This document shows, in pieces, positions 52,297 to 62,036 of a DNA stretch of 64,000 bases. Both the position numbers and the translations under genes were made by a program. Every line of letters starts with the position of its first letter. Within the stretch, counting starts at the first letter, position 1. The notes beneath the pieces were generated by a model, which was not told the DNA's origin, did no database searches, and saw only the letters and a list, made by a program, of their open reading frames with translations. The stretch is from Blepharisma stoltei (Eukaryota; Ciliophora; Heterotrichea; Heterotrichida; Blepharismidae): NCBI GenBank assembly GCA_914767885.1, contig CAJZBQ010000049.1, forward strand, positions 30,815 to 94,814, read 5' to 3'.

Positions 52297-54483
52297 TTAT
52301 TTTTTTCTTTTTCTCCCTGAGGATGGCTGAAAAGTGCAGCCTTCTAATTCTGCTTGTTCCCTCATCAATTTTAGCTTGCTTGCTTTTAGTTCTTTTAATT
52401 GAGCAGTCCACATGAGTCTTTCATATACATCTTGTGGCATTGAGGATCTCCTTTTTTCTGCTAATTTTGCTGATCTTGGATTAATTAGCACAATTTTTTC
52501 TTCCACAACAGGCTTGGCCTCTTTCTTTACTCTGTAAGCAAACAAAAAATTTGTTCTCTCATGATGTGGGGTTAATTTGTTTTTTAAAATTTATATATTT
52601 TAGAATGCAAGCTGTTTAAAACGAACAGAATTAGCTAGAAATTTCATTATAATAACCATCACTTATATATCAAAATATTTTTTAATATACAATTTTTATA
52701 TTAAAAATTTTTTATTCAAAGTGGGAAGTTAGTAGATGGGCTTTGTCTTCTACATTCAGTGACTGCATCAATTCTCCCATATGCTCCATAAACCTATCAA
52801 AGTCATTTTCTTCTTTGCTCTCTTCGAGAAAGTTCAAATATGGAGTCAAAATCACAATACTTTTTACGTCTAAGTGCTCGATTTTTATTGAGTTAGACGA
52901 TATCAACCCATCACTATCATAGTCTAAAGACTTAAATAGCTGCTCAAGCTGCTTCCTCTGGAAATTCCTAACTAACTCCCCCCCCCCCTCCGTGAGCGAA
53001 CAAAAAAATTTTGTTCGCTCACGGAGGGGGGGTTAATTTTTTTTTTTTTAAAAAAATTTATATATAAATGTTATAAAAAATATTTTTTTCGAAATTTAAA
53101 AAAATCCTAATTTGCAAAAATTGGGAAGCAAATATTAATTTAATTTGCAAAAATTTATGTTTTAAAACGCAATTTGTTTAAAATTAAACAGAATTAGCTC
53201 TAGATTTCATTATACTAATTATCACTTATATATCAAAATTTTTTTCCATTAAAATTTTTTCTATTAAAAAAATTTTTTGTTCACTCACGGAGGGTGGGTT
53301 TTTTGGTCAAAAAATGGCGATTTTTCTAATGGTTTTGTTCGCTCACGGAGGGGGGGGGGGGGGGAGTAAAGATTTTTTGAGACTCCTCACATACTTTTTT
53401 GGCAGTGCTGCTTGCTTCCCAGAATTTCTGGGTTTTTTCTAAATTTTCCTGCTGTTTTGCAGTTTGGTTATCTTTCAGTGAATAAAGATAGTCCCAAATA
53501 GACCCATTTCTAGACCTGCTCGTCCTAGATCCATTATTAATAGTAGGATGAAACAGTTCCTGCCCATTTGTTTGGTCAACTGACGCTTCTAGAGATTCTA
53601 ATTGTTTTTTCCGCGCTTTCATGTCTTCATAAAACTTTTTTTTGGAGTTATAAAGTCTTTCAAAGATAGCTTCCTTTGATTCAGACGAGTTCCTGATATG
53701 ACTTTGAATTCTAGGCCTAAAGGAGCATTGGCTAGTGCTTTGTTCAGACAATGAGCTGTTTCTAGACCTTCTTTCTCCAGCATCGTTATATAGGTCAGAG
53801 TACACGTCTCTGCTTGAAGATCGGCTTCTAGAAGTCCTTGATCCGCTTATTGTAGGCTTGAATGAGCATTCGCTGAGCTCAGCATTTTGTTTTGCTTCTT
53901 TTAATTCGCTTATATGGCTTTTATATGTTTTTCCAGCTTCTATAAGCAGGTCTTCAGCTTTTAAGTTTGGTCTCCGCAGCATCTGCTTGGAAGCTTTGTC
54001 GATGGTTGGGCGGAAAGTTTCGTTTTTTTTCCTCTCGTCCTCGATTTTCTTACGCTCGATTTCGATGATTTTCATAGTTTCCTGCTTGAATTTCAGACCT
54101 TTCGCATAAAAGTCAGTTTTTAATTTTGGGGTAGAATTGGTGCTAGTAGTTTTTTTGAAACTTCCAGACTCTGAAGAAGACAAGGATCTTGAAAGGGCTT
54201 GCTTCGTATTTTTATAGAGTCGATGGTAGATATTGCCTGAGCCTCCTTTTGGATCGACTATCTCGAAGTCTCCCGAAGTTAATCGGGGAGTTGGCTTACC
54301 AAAGTTTTTGATTGAACCAACTGTTCTAATGGTAAATCCGTTTCTTATTAGAGACTTGCTATCTTGGGATAGGTCTTACCAGCAAATGTTGGTAGAACCA
54401 CTTTTCGATTGACGCCGGAACAGTTCGAACCAAAAGGAGGCTCAGGCTATACTTCCTCTTGTTTTTTTACTAGAGCTCGACAT
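52297..54483 (-). CDS. EF-hand / CxFxP-repeat protein with three IESs
   Basis: N-terminus MSSSSKKTRGS (54483) continues into YHRLYKNTKQALSRSL once the 219-bp element at 54231-54449 is removed at TA. Then repeated ECSFKPTISG, QCSFRPRIQ and LFHPTINNG motifs (a pattern common in protist cytoskeletal proteins) separated by helical AKQNAELSE-type linkers. After the second IES (52969-53366) comes an EF-hand, FKSLDYDSDGLISSNSIK, and after the third (52528-52729, holding element copy 7) the chain closes EGCTFQPSSGRKRKK. All three junctions are in frame after TA-TA removal. Calcium binding is likely at the single EF-hand; ciliary or cortical role inferred. Confidence 0.85.
52530..52728. mobile_element. 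TNA-flanked element, diverged (copy 7)
   Basis: 199 bp, TTA on both sides (52527-52529, 52729-52731), degenerate ends TAAGCAAACAAAA and GTGGGAAG. Removal links KAHLL to KKEAKPVVEE in the host gene. Confidence 0.75.
52976..53366 (-). mobile_element. TNA-flanked element, subfamily A (copy 5)
   Basis: 391 bp, nearly the exact reverse of copy 1 at 4830-5215. TAA flanks (52973-52975, 53367-53369). For the host gene, the TA six bases further left (52969) must be used; the nearest TA leaves a TAG, so the IES here (52969-53366) is slightly larger than the element. Confidence 0.85.
54231..54449. mobile_element. Inverted-repeat element with GCCTGAGCC ends
   Basis: 219 bp. Ends share an inverted GCCTGAGCCTCCTTTTGG; flanked by TA. 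No similarity to the CTCCCC elements. TA-TA removal restores GSIYHRLYKNTK in the host gene. Confidence 0.85.
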
Positions 54484-54993
54484 TTAATTTTTTATATTAA
54501 AATGAATTGGTTTATATGGAAATTGATAAAACCAGAGTTTTAATTGAAATTTCAGCATATGTACTCTATAAGCTGTTTTTGATCTCTGTAAAGCTGTTCT
54601 CCAAAGCAATAAATTAATCTAGATAATTAATGTAGTGAAAGTTTATGAACTAGTTATTGAATTTTGAGTTGGCTTTTCAACAAAATTGAAAATATCTTCT
54701 GCAACTATTGAACATTAACTCACAGCGAAAATAGCAATAAATAGGCTTAATAGATTCATAAAGATTATTTTGATTTGAAAAAATACCTTGCTAAACTGAG
54801 AGTAAATGATTATTAAGATACTTAATATAGCTTTTCTTATCTTTAAATAAATTGAGCAATATAATTAAAGCAAATTATTCATTAATAACAAAGTTTAAAT
54901 GAGGATTACTATTGTATAGGGTATCTGAAATTTATCCTAGATTTTATGCATTTGATAAATATGATTAGGCCGACATATTTAAAGGTTGTTTAA
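54484..54993. other. Intergenic, divergent promoters
   Basis: AT-rich, between the minus-strand EF-hand gene and the plus-strand oligopeptidase gene. No motif recognised. Confidence 0.45.
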
Positions 54994-57900
54994 ATGCTCT
55001 CAAAGAGGCTCCTAATTCCCCCCTTCGTAAGCCAAAAAAACCACTGAAAAATCCCTACCTTTTGGCTATAAACCCTCCGTGAGCGATCAAAAAATTTTAA
55101 TATATGAAAAAATATTAACTGTATAAGTAATAATTAATATAAGGAAATCTCTATCCAATTCTGTTTAATTCAAACAGCTTGCATTAAACCATAATTTAAT
55201 TTCGAAAAGAAAAATTAAGATAAATTTTAAAAAAAAATTTCTCACGAGCTAACACAATATTTTTGTTTACTCACAGTGGGATTAAGGAACATTTATATAC
55301 AAGGAAGAGGTGAAAACTTCCGCAAACTGTCAAAGGAAGAAAAGCTAGAGGCAGAGCGAAATTTTTATGAGGAGCTTCAAAAATCAAAAGGAACATTCCC
55401 AAAATTCCGAAATCCCCTATCAATCTTTAAATCACTTGGCTATCAGCTTGAACCACCTGTCGCCGATATCAAAGAAGCTGAAATAAATATCAAAGGAGAT
55501 AGATTTATTGATGAGTACTCATGAATGCAAGATGACAATAATTACCAGCAGTGAGAAGACTACATTAAAGATGAAACCATATACACAGAGTCATTCACAG
55601 CCAAAGACTTCTATACCATAAATGACCTCGTGAGAGAGTTTAGGGAAAGAGCTCCAAAGACCATCTTCCAGGTGGTCGAACAAAAAGGGTGTAATTTACA
55701 TTTAGATATCTCTATACTTTTGAAAACAACTGCTTGGTAAGGAAATTTGGGGATACCGTTGAGGTCGTTTTAAGCTATGAGGAAATGAAAAACCACCCAA
55801 TTCTAAAATTCAATGAAAAGTTTCAGAGAATGCTTAAAGAAATTTCTTTTCCAATAGTAAACACTCAATTCTCACATGATCATAGAATGATTGGGCTGAG
55901 TGGTAAAAACCCAGTAGGTTTTTACCTGCTGACATTTACCATCAAAAATGATGGAAAAAAAATAGGAAAAATCCTCTGTAATTTTTGACGGTAAAAAGAC
56001 AGCAGGAAAAAGCCTATCTGTAACTTTTCCTGCTAACCCCAGAATGATTGCCTTTTCAATACAAGTAGAGGAAAAGGTTGGAATCATTGTAAAAGATATG
56101 GTGAATAAGGCTATGACTGGATTTTTTGTTGAGGGCGTCGATGAATTTTGCATTTTTGATAAACTGTATGGACTTTATTATATTGAAAAAGATAATGATA
56201 CTAATAAAGGGAAAAAGTGTTTTAGGGCAGATCTGAACCCTGAGTTATCAAAAGAAGAACAGATACTGAGAGAAGCTCAGCTAAAAATAGGCAAAACTTT
56301 TCTTGTTAAATCTGAGCTTATCTATGAAGAAAAAGATCCCAGCTTCAACGTTGAAGTATGTGATACTTTAAGTGCAGAATATATTTTGGTAAAAACCAGC
56401 AATATGCAAAATGACTTGAAGCTTATTTCCAACGAAATTCGATTTAGGCCAAGCAACAGAGGCGATTTAGAATTTTTAATAATCCAAGAGAGAAAAGAAG
56501 GAGTGTTCTATGAAGTAAGGCATCAAGGCGAAAATTTCTTTATTTTAGTAACATCTCTAGATGAGCCAAATAGAAAAGTGCTGAAGGCATCTATTCCTCC
56601 ATATCATTCTTTTAATCCACCACAGGAACCTTTATTGATTTCAGAATCCAAAGAGCTTATTGGGAGCTTTATAGGTGCAAAAACGCATATAGAGCATCGA
56701 AATAATATTTCTATTGACTATTTAGAGACTTATAAAGAACACTCAGTTCAAGTACTGACTGATACAGAAACCTCTTTGCAGTACATTGAGGCTCAAAATC
56801 TCCTTTCTGGGACAACAGATATAGTAGCTTATGATACTTATGAAGGCCAACTGAAAATTGCAAATAATAAATCATACAGGATCCATGTGATGCCTGAAAA
56901 GCAAGACTATCTTTCGCATTTTTTCAATTATAAACTGTCAACTCTTCATTCTCCTAATAAAATAATCAAATACAACCTCAACTCAAAAGTAAATGAACTA
57001 ATTGACCTTGAGCAGCACATAACTAATGTCCGGCTTGAAGATTATTCATCAGAAAGGATTGTTCTGCCTGCAACTGATAAGCAACTTATACCAGTTACCC
57101 TGGTTTATAATAAAAAATATGCAAAAAGTGGCATGGAAGCGAATGTAATTTTGCATACTTTTGGAGGGGAAACAAAGAACACACATCAGTTTATGCTGGA
57201 TTACACTTGGCTAAGCATGCTAGATAGGGGCTATTTGTGGGCGATTCCACATATAAGGGGATCATATGATATTAATTATAGCTGGTATCAGAAAGGAATT
57301 CAAGCTAATAAGCTGAGGCATATACAAGACTTTTTAGATATTGGAGTTAGCATGGTAAGCGAAAAAATCGCTGGAAAATTGCATGCATATGGAGAAGGAA
57401 GCAGTGGAGGACTCACAGTAGCTTCAGCAATAATGAAAGAGCCAAAAATATTTACTTCAGCAGTTTTAAAGGTAATTTCTATTTAGAATCCGATTCTTGA
57501 TGTGATTTCTTATCTGAGAATTAAGAGAGATCTGTCGGAGTTTGGATCTTTAGATGATCCTGACTTCCCCCTTTAATTAGAACAGCAATATAAAAGGGAT
57601 AATTATTTTAAAAAAAAAATTATATTTAAATAAAAATTATAATTAAATTTCCCCCTTAAAATAACATTTTTTAAAATTTTTAAATCTTAAAAAAATACAA
57701 TTTGAATTTTAATTCATTTTCATTTTTATGAAGAAATAATTAAAAAAATTAATTGATTTACTCTGGAAGATTTAAAAGCACTTTTCCATTAAAATAGATC
57801 AAAATTAATCTTATAAAAATAACATTTTCATGATTTTAAAACAAAAAAATTATAATTTTTAAGTAATATAATTTTAATTTATTTTATGAAGAATTAATAA

Positions 57901-58317
57901 AAATTAATCGATTCAGTGTGAGAACTTTTAAATAGCATTCTACTTGAATTATTCTATTAAATTAGGTAAAAACTAATTTTATAAAAATTCGTACATTTAT
58001 AGATAAAATTTTCCTATTAAAAACAAATTTTGTTCCAATTTAAAAAAGAGGGGAGTGAGATCTACAAGATAATCAAAACATACTCTCCTTATCACGCTAA
58101 CATGGAGCCACAGCATATGACCCAGCTTATGCTTGCAGTTGATTTCGATAATGAGGCTACCTACCACGCCACAAAATTTATTGCAAAATTAAGGAAAAAG
58201 AATTTGGGAGAAAAAAATATTTTTCTATATAAAGAATATCCGACTTGGACAACTGATGATATTAAAAGAGCTGAAGAGTTTAGTTTCATAATTTCAAGTA
58301 ATAAGCGTAAGAAATAG
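54994..58317 (+). CDS. Prolyl oligopeptidase family (S9A) protein, three insertions and two introns
   Basis: Starts MLSKRLLRNIYIQGRGENF once the element at 55016-55282 is removed. The N-terminal oligopeptidase-B block DEYSWMQDDNNYQQWEDYI has TGA-Trp. A beta-propeller follows, then an alpha/beta-hydrolase domain with nucleophile loop GEGSSGGLTVAS and the SPYHAN block. Introns: 17 nt at 55689-55705 and 15 nt at 57472-57486 (GTAATTTCTATTTAG). Further insertions are an 88-bp IES (55904-55991, GGTAAAAA at both ends) and a TNA element (57564-58055). The usual GHGG catalytic-His segment is replaced by KEYPTWTTDDIKRAEEFSF with no His, so the protein may be catalytically altered or inactive. Confidence 0.85.
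55016..55282 (+). mobile_element. TNA-flanked element, subfamily A (copy 6)
   Basis: 267 bp, TAA flanks (55013-55015, 55283-55285), ends TTCCCCCCTTCG and CACAGTGGGAT, internal CTCCGTGAGCGATC. Removal places a start codon (54994) in frame with the oligopeptidase. Confidence 0.8.
55904..55991. other. 88-bp IES in the oligopeptidase gene
   Basis: GGTAAAAA occurs at both borders; the TA-TA join gives MIGLSGKKTAGKSLSVTF in frame. Internal partial inverted repeats (ACCCAGTAGGTTTTTACC). Confidence 0.75.
57564..58055 (+). mobile_element. TNA-type element with TGA flanks
   Basis: 492 bp, ends CTTCCCCCTTTAATTAGAAC and the inverted GTTCCAATTT...GAGGGGAG; TGA on both sides (57561-57563, 58056-58058). 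Interior is an imperfect tandem duplication of about 165 bp. Exact removal gives DDPEIYKIIKTYSPYHAN. No TA lies at the junction. Confidence 0.8.
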
Positions 58318-58329
58318 TTAAGTTCGCCT

Positions 58330-58870
58330 TCTTGCATTTAATTTAAGAATCTTTGTATGAAAATAATCAATTTTTAGGGTATAAAGCAGATATATAATCT
58401 GTTAAGCTGCTTTGTATAAAACATAATATAAAATAGTTTATTGGAATAGCTCTCTCCAAGAACTTTTCTATATTTATTATTATGGGATTGCTTATCTGGT
58501 GAGCATTTATCCACAATGCTAAAAATGACTTTATTGTAGAGAGTAAGGAGGCGTTTAGACTAATTATTTTGTATGGAGATTTCATAAATATTTTTACTCT
58601 ATTTGATTCGATCAATGCTTTTATTTAACTTTAATAAAATTAATTAAACCGATTAAGTAGTTCAAGTCCTTGCAAATAAGGCAGCATAAACAACGCTTTT
58701 TGCGATGAGGGAAGAAAAAAAGTTAAAACAAAATCTAAGGCTGATCGAACTGCGCCTATGGCAAGAAATTTGAAGAAGTCTTGAGCAGATATTGGAAAAT
58801 AAGCATGAATGAAGTTGATCTGGCTATTAAACAATGTTGAGTTCAAGTGATTTACTGCCAATTTTGTGAT
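58330..58870. other. Possible relic upstream of the ubiquitin protease fragment
   Basis: Open minus-strand frames (58367-58615, 58640-58861) and plus-strand scraps are equally plausible or implausible. No family recognised. Confidence 0.3.
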
Positions 58871-58878
58871 TCTCCGAG

Positions 58879-59324
58879 GGATATGAGATCACGATTAAAA
58901 AAATTGTATGCTCTGAAATGCTAATTTTTTATCTACCGGCTAATGCAAAGTTTTCTAATGCTAAAAGTGAGGTAGAAGACTATGAATTCAGTCTCTATGG
59001 TGTTATATGCTACTATGGTTCTGAAAATATTGGGCATTATGCAGCTTATATATTGTATTTGGTTAATTTTGAACAAATATGATGCAGTAATGAGGTTTGC
59101 CAGTGGCTTTTTTAGAAATTATCATTTTAGGGATTATAATTGCTTAATTCAGTGAATGAGACGAAGATGGGAATGTCTGGAGATTATATAACGACTCATC
59201 AGTAAGTGATATAGAAATTGCCCGAGGATGGCGCAAAATAGCGCCATCCTCGGGCAATTTCTATAGCTATGATGCAGGAAATAGCTATTTATTTTTTTAT
59301 TTATTAAATAAGCCAAGGACCTAA
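58879..59324 (+). pseudogene. Ubiquitin-specific protease C-terminal fragment
   Basis: Reads EMLIFYLPANAKFSNAKSE, then SLYGVICYYGSENIGHYAAY, the USP His-box (G..GHYxAY), then after a frame break NEWDEDGNVWRLYNDSSVSD and, past a 56-bp palindrome, SYDAGNSYLFFYLLNKPRT. W.lyNDSSV and aYlLfY are USP C-terminal hallmarks. The catalytic Cys box is not found upstream, so this is a truncated or decayed copy. Confidence 0.65.
59210..59265. mobile_element. Perfect palindromic mini-element, 25-bp arms
   Basis: Arms TATAGAAATTGCCCGAGG.. exactly inverted around AAAATA. TA-TA removal keeps the protease fragment in frame (SSVSD to SYDAGNSY). Its TATAGAA end resembles the mini-element at 36801. Confidence 0.8.
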
Positions 59325-59417
59325 AAAATTCATAAATAAATTGTATCAGATAATGTAAATTTTCTTTTATTTCTAAAATAAAAGATATTTTAGCTCAAAT
59401 TAATAATATACCACGTT

Positions 59418-60393
59418 TTGCGAATTAGAAAAATAAATACTCATGCACGAGGTTTAGCATATAAATATCGATTGAAGTCTAGCTCCATTATTAAAATTTA
59501 TAGAAATCAAATGCAACGACTTATGGACGAGTTTATCAATCTCCAAGACAGACCAGAACCTTATGTCACTATAAGCATAGCAAATCACTCTTTTTACAAC
59601 TGAAAAGGAACACTTAACGGCCCAGATGGACTCCATACGAAGGTGGATTATTCGAGTTCGAAATTATATTTCCCAAAATTTCATCCAAATATAGATCTGA
59701 TGAACATGTTTGCTGAGAATCTTTTCAAATGCCTGAAACCCAAAAATACATTAAAATGAGTGGCGATCCAATCTGGTATGTAGCCAAGCGACCCAAAACC
59801 TTTTAGAAGGGATAGCAGCGGGCTGGTGGAGTATAGTTTTGGGCTAGTCCGCTGCATGCTCAAATCCAGACTATTTTTTACTTTATAGGAAGTTATTCCT
59901 TCGCAAATGGAAAAGGAAACCCAACATTGTTTTTTACTAATCGGGTAATTTTCTAGCTTGATGCCAGGTATTGAGTCCTACGAAGTCTAGCAGCAAGACC
60001 AGAAAATTAGATTTTTCGAGTTTTCTAGAATGTGGCTTGATTGATAAACTACATGTGACCTAGCTATGCATTCAGCACAACGATGAAGCCCGAGAGGTCC
60101 TACATTTATCGTTGGGTTGACCGTCGGATCTAAATGGAGATCGGGAAGATGACTAAAGACGAAGAGAATGGAAGAACTCTCTGCTGGCGAGGTGATGCGG
60201 GAGCTTCACAATTGCCTTAATCTGAAACCCAAAAGTCCCTGCTAGAAACATCATTTCGTATGTGGTAGGATTATTAAATGATCCTGCACCAAGAGCAGGA
60301 TATATAGGACCTGCCATAGAATTGTGCTTGGAGAATGGAGAAAAATTTAATAGCAAAGCAAGAAAATGGACTTTTGAGCATGCAATGGGATAA
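59418..60393 (+). pseudogene. Ubiquitin-conjugating (E2) enzyme pseudogene
   Basis: N-terminal part reads MQRLMDEFINLQDRPEPYVT then HSFYNWKGTLNGPDG (TGA-Trp, the E2 W.gtl.GP block). After a one-base loss it reads PYEGGLFEFEIIFPK and further slips. The C-terminal part past a SINE-like element reads NAWNPKVPARNIISYVVGLL, NDPAPRAGYIGPAIEL and KFNSKARKWTFEHAMG then TAA. The active-site Cys region is scrambled. Multiple frameshifts argue for a pseudogene. Confidence 0.75.
59746..60221 (-). mobile_element. SINE-like element S10
   Basis: 476 bp, flanked by ctgaaacccaaaa (59733-59745, 60222-60234). Minus orientation with tail CGCCACTCATTTTAATGTAT, close to the S7 tail. Confidence 0.78.
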
Positions 60394-60676
60394 AATGAAA
60401 ATTAAGATAAGAAATTCTAATAAAGCTGTAGAATTTTACTTATTATATCACAATGTTTAGTAAGAGGTCTTAAGATACAGTGCCAAATATATCACTTATT
60501 TGAAAAACGAGTAAAATAATCAAGCACAGACAATGAATATATATATATTTTTGCTTTTCTTAGTCGATAAGATGCTAAATAAGTGCATTGTATATGAATC
60601 AGATTTATCAATAAAAATATTTAAAGGGTTAATAGCAAAATATTATTAAATGAGACTTATTTATTCCCAAATTATT
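60394..60676. repeat. Subtelomeric repeat, internal copy
   Basis: 60408-60525 is a near-identical direct repeat of 61922-62036, the sequence that directly abuts the telomere. Confidence 0.85.
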
Positions 60677-61298
60677 CTATCTTAGTCTAGTTAATATTTT
60701 TGATTGTAAATCAAACTTGAAATAACTATTAGATTGACCATTTTGATGTGCAATGTTTATTCCTCCTTTATTATATGACAAATAAACTTGATCAAATCTC
60801 TCATTTACTATTGAGCTTCCAATTTGACATATCGCTTTCATAGATTGATCCGCCACATTCAATTAAATACAGTCTATCTGCACTTATAAGAATTTTGTGT
60901 CTGTTAGCTTGAAAATCATAAGGAACTATTCAGAAGACTTCTGGTCCATAAACTGCATACCTGAAAAGATTTTTATTTAGATATCCAGAAATCACAATAT
61001 ACATGTTAGAATATACACTGCTGCAACAGTAATCAGCTTTTGGCAGTGGTTTTAATTTCCCTCATCTGTTTGAACTCGAATCTAAATAAAATTTCTCTTA
61101 TAGAGTTAAAGCATTTCCATTGCTTCCTCCAAAGCAAAAAACAGCATTTTCGTAATAGATACAAATATCTGCTAGATTATTGCGTTTAGTGATACTAGTA
61201 TCACTAGCAACACTAGCAACACTATCAGCACTAACACCACTAGCAACACTATCACCATTAACACCACTAGCAACACTAGCAACAATCTTTTGTGACAT
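60677..61298 (-). pseudogene. Kelch-repeat protein fragment
   Basis: Minus strand reads DICIYYENAVFCFGGSNGNA, then (after one TAA) EKFYLDSSSNRWGKLKPLPK with TGA-Trp, a kelch motif (FGG...W..L.PLP), and further blade-like sequence to IECGGSIYESDMSNWKLN; a frame change leads to FDQVYLSYNKGGINIAHQ and ends LTRLR. The 5' end runs into a 9-bp minisatellite (61195-61283), translated as a spurious VASGVNGDSVAS repeat. Truncated and broken. Confidence 0.65.
61195..61283. repeat. Minisatellite, CACTAGCAA units
   Basis: About ten 9-bp units related to CACTAGCAA with interspersed ATCACC and ATTAACACC variants. Inverted relative to 61803-61921. Confidence 0.9.
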
Positions 61299-61395
61299 TT
61301 AATACTGACACTATTTTGTGTGCCAAAATAATAATATAATAGATTAGAAAATAAACAGCGCATTTAGCCATATACTTAATACAATATAATTTAAA

Positions 61396-61539
61396 ATGGC
61401 TGACTATATTGAGAAGCTTTACAAAAGTGCGGGATTTTCTTTTCGTGCTCCATCAGGAGAAGAGCTCACAGAGAAGCTGCTTGACATTACATCACGCAAT
61501 CCCACAGTTTTTGCAGGTATAGACGTATTTTATGCGTAA
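61396..61539 (+). CDS. Truncated 5' gene end near the telomere
   Basis: 47 codons: MADYIEKLYKSAGFSFRAPS then EELTEKLLDITSRNPTVFAG, a natural-looking N-terminus that stops soon after. Lies between the inverted minisatellites. Probably a broken gene; family not recognised. Confidence 0.45.
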   Translation: MADYIEKLYKSAGFSFRAPSGEELTEKLLDITSRNPTVFAGIDVFYA

Positions 61540-61802
61540 TATCAATAAACTTTAAAAGATGGCTCTTACCTCAAAATTACAATCTGAACTATGCGGAAAT
61601 CAAAGCACTTATGGAATCTGATAATTTGAAAAGAAAATCAACTTAAATAAACGAAACAGGTGTAAAACGTGTTAAAACAATCAACAAAAATGAGTTTATG
61701 TAATGTTAGATCTCTATAAATCTAAAATATGTTTCATATGAAATTTAAATACTATTTTCTTCTTTCTACTCTTTTTGGTAAATTCTAACACTACTTTGTT
61801 GG

Positions 61803-61921
61803 TGTGGCTAGTGCTGCTATTGTGTTGCTAGTGTTGCTAGTGGTGTTAATGGTGATAGTGTTGCTAGTGGTGCTAGTGTTGCTAGTGTTGCTAGTGTTGC
61901 TAGTGTTGCTAGTGATACTAG
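61803..61921. repeat. Minisatellite, TTGCTAGTG units
   Basis: Reverse complement of the array at 61195-61283 with the same variant order in part (GGTGTTAATGGTGATAGTG), so both derive from one inverted duplication. Confidence 0.9.
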
Positions 61922-62036
61922 TAAGAAATTCTAGTAAAGCTGTAGAATTTTACTTATTATATTAAAATGTTTAGTAAGAGGTCTTAAGATACAGTGCCAA
62001 ACATATCACTTATTTGAAAAACGAGTAAAATAATCG
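61922..62036. repeat. Subtelomeric repeat adjoining the telomere
   Basis: Direct copy of 60408-60525 (shared TAAGAGGTCTTAAGATACAG). The telomere array begins right after its GTAAAATAATCGA end. Confidence 0.85.

Noticed and set aside
61172-61363. Val/Leu-rich ORF and the VASGV-repeat ORF
   Set aside because: Both are translations of the 9-bp minisatellite.
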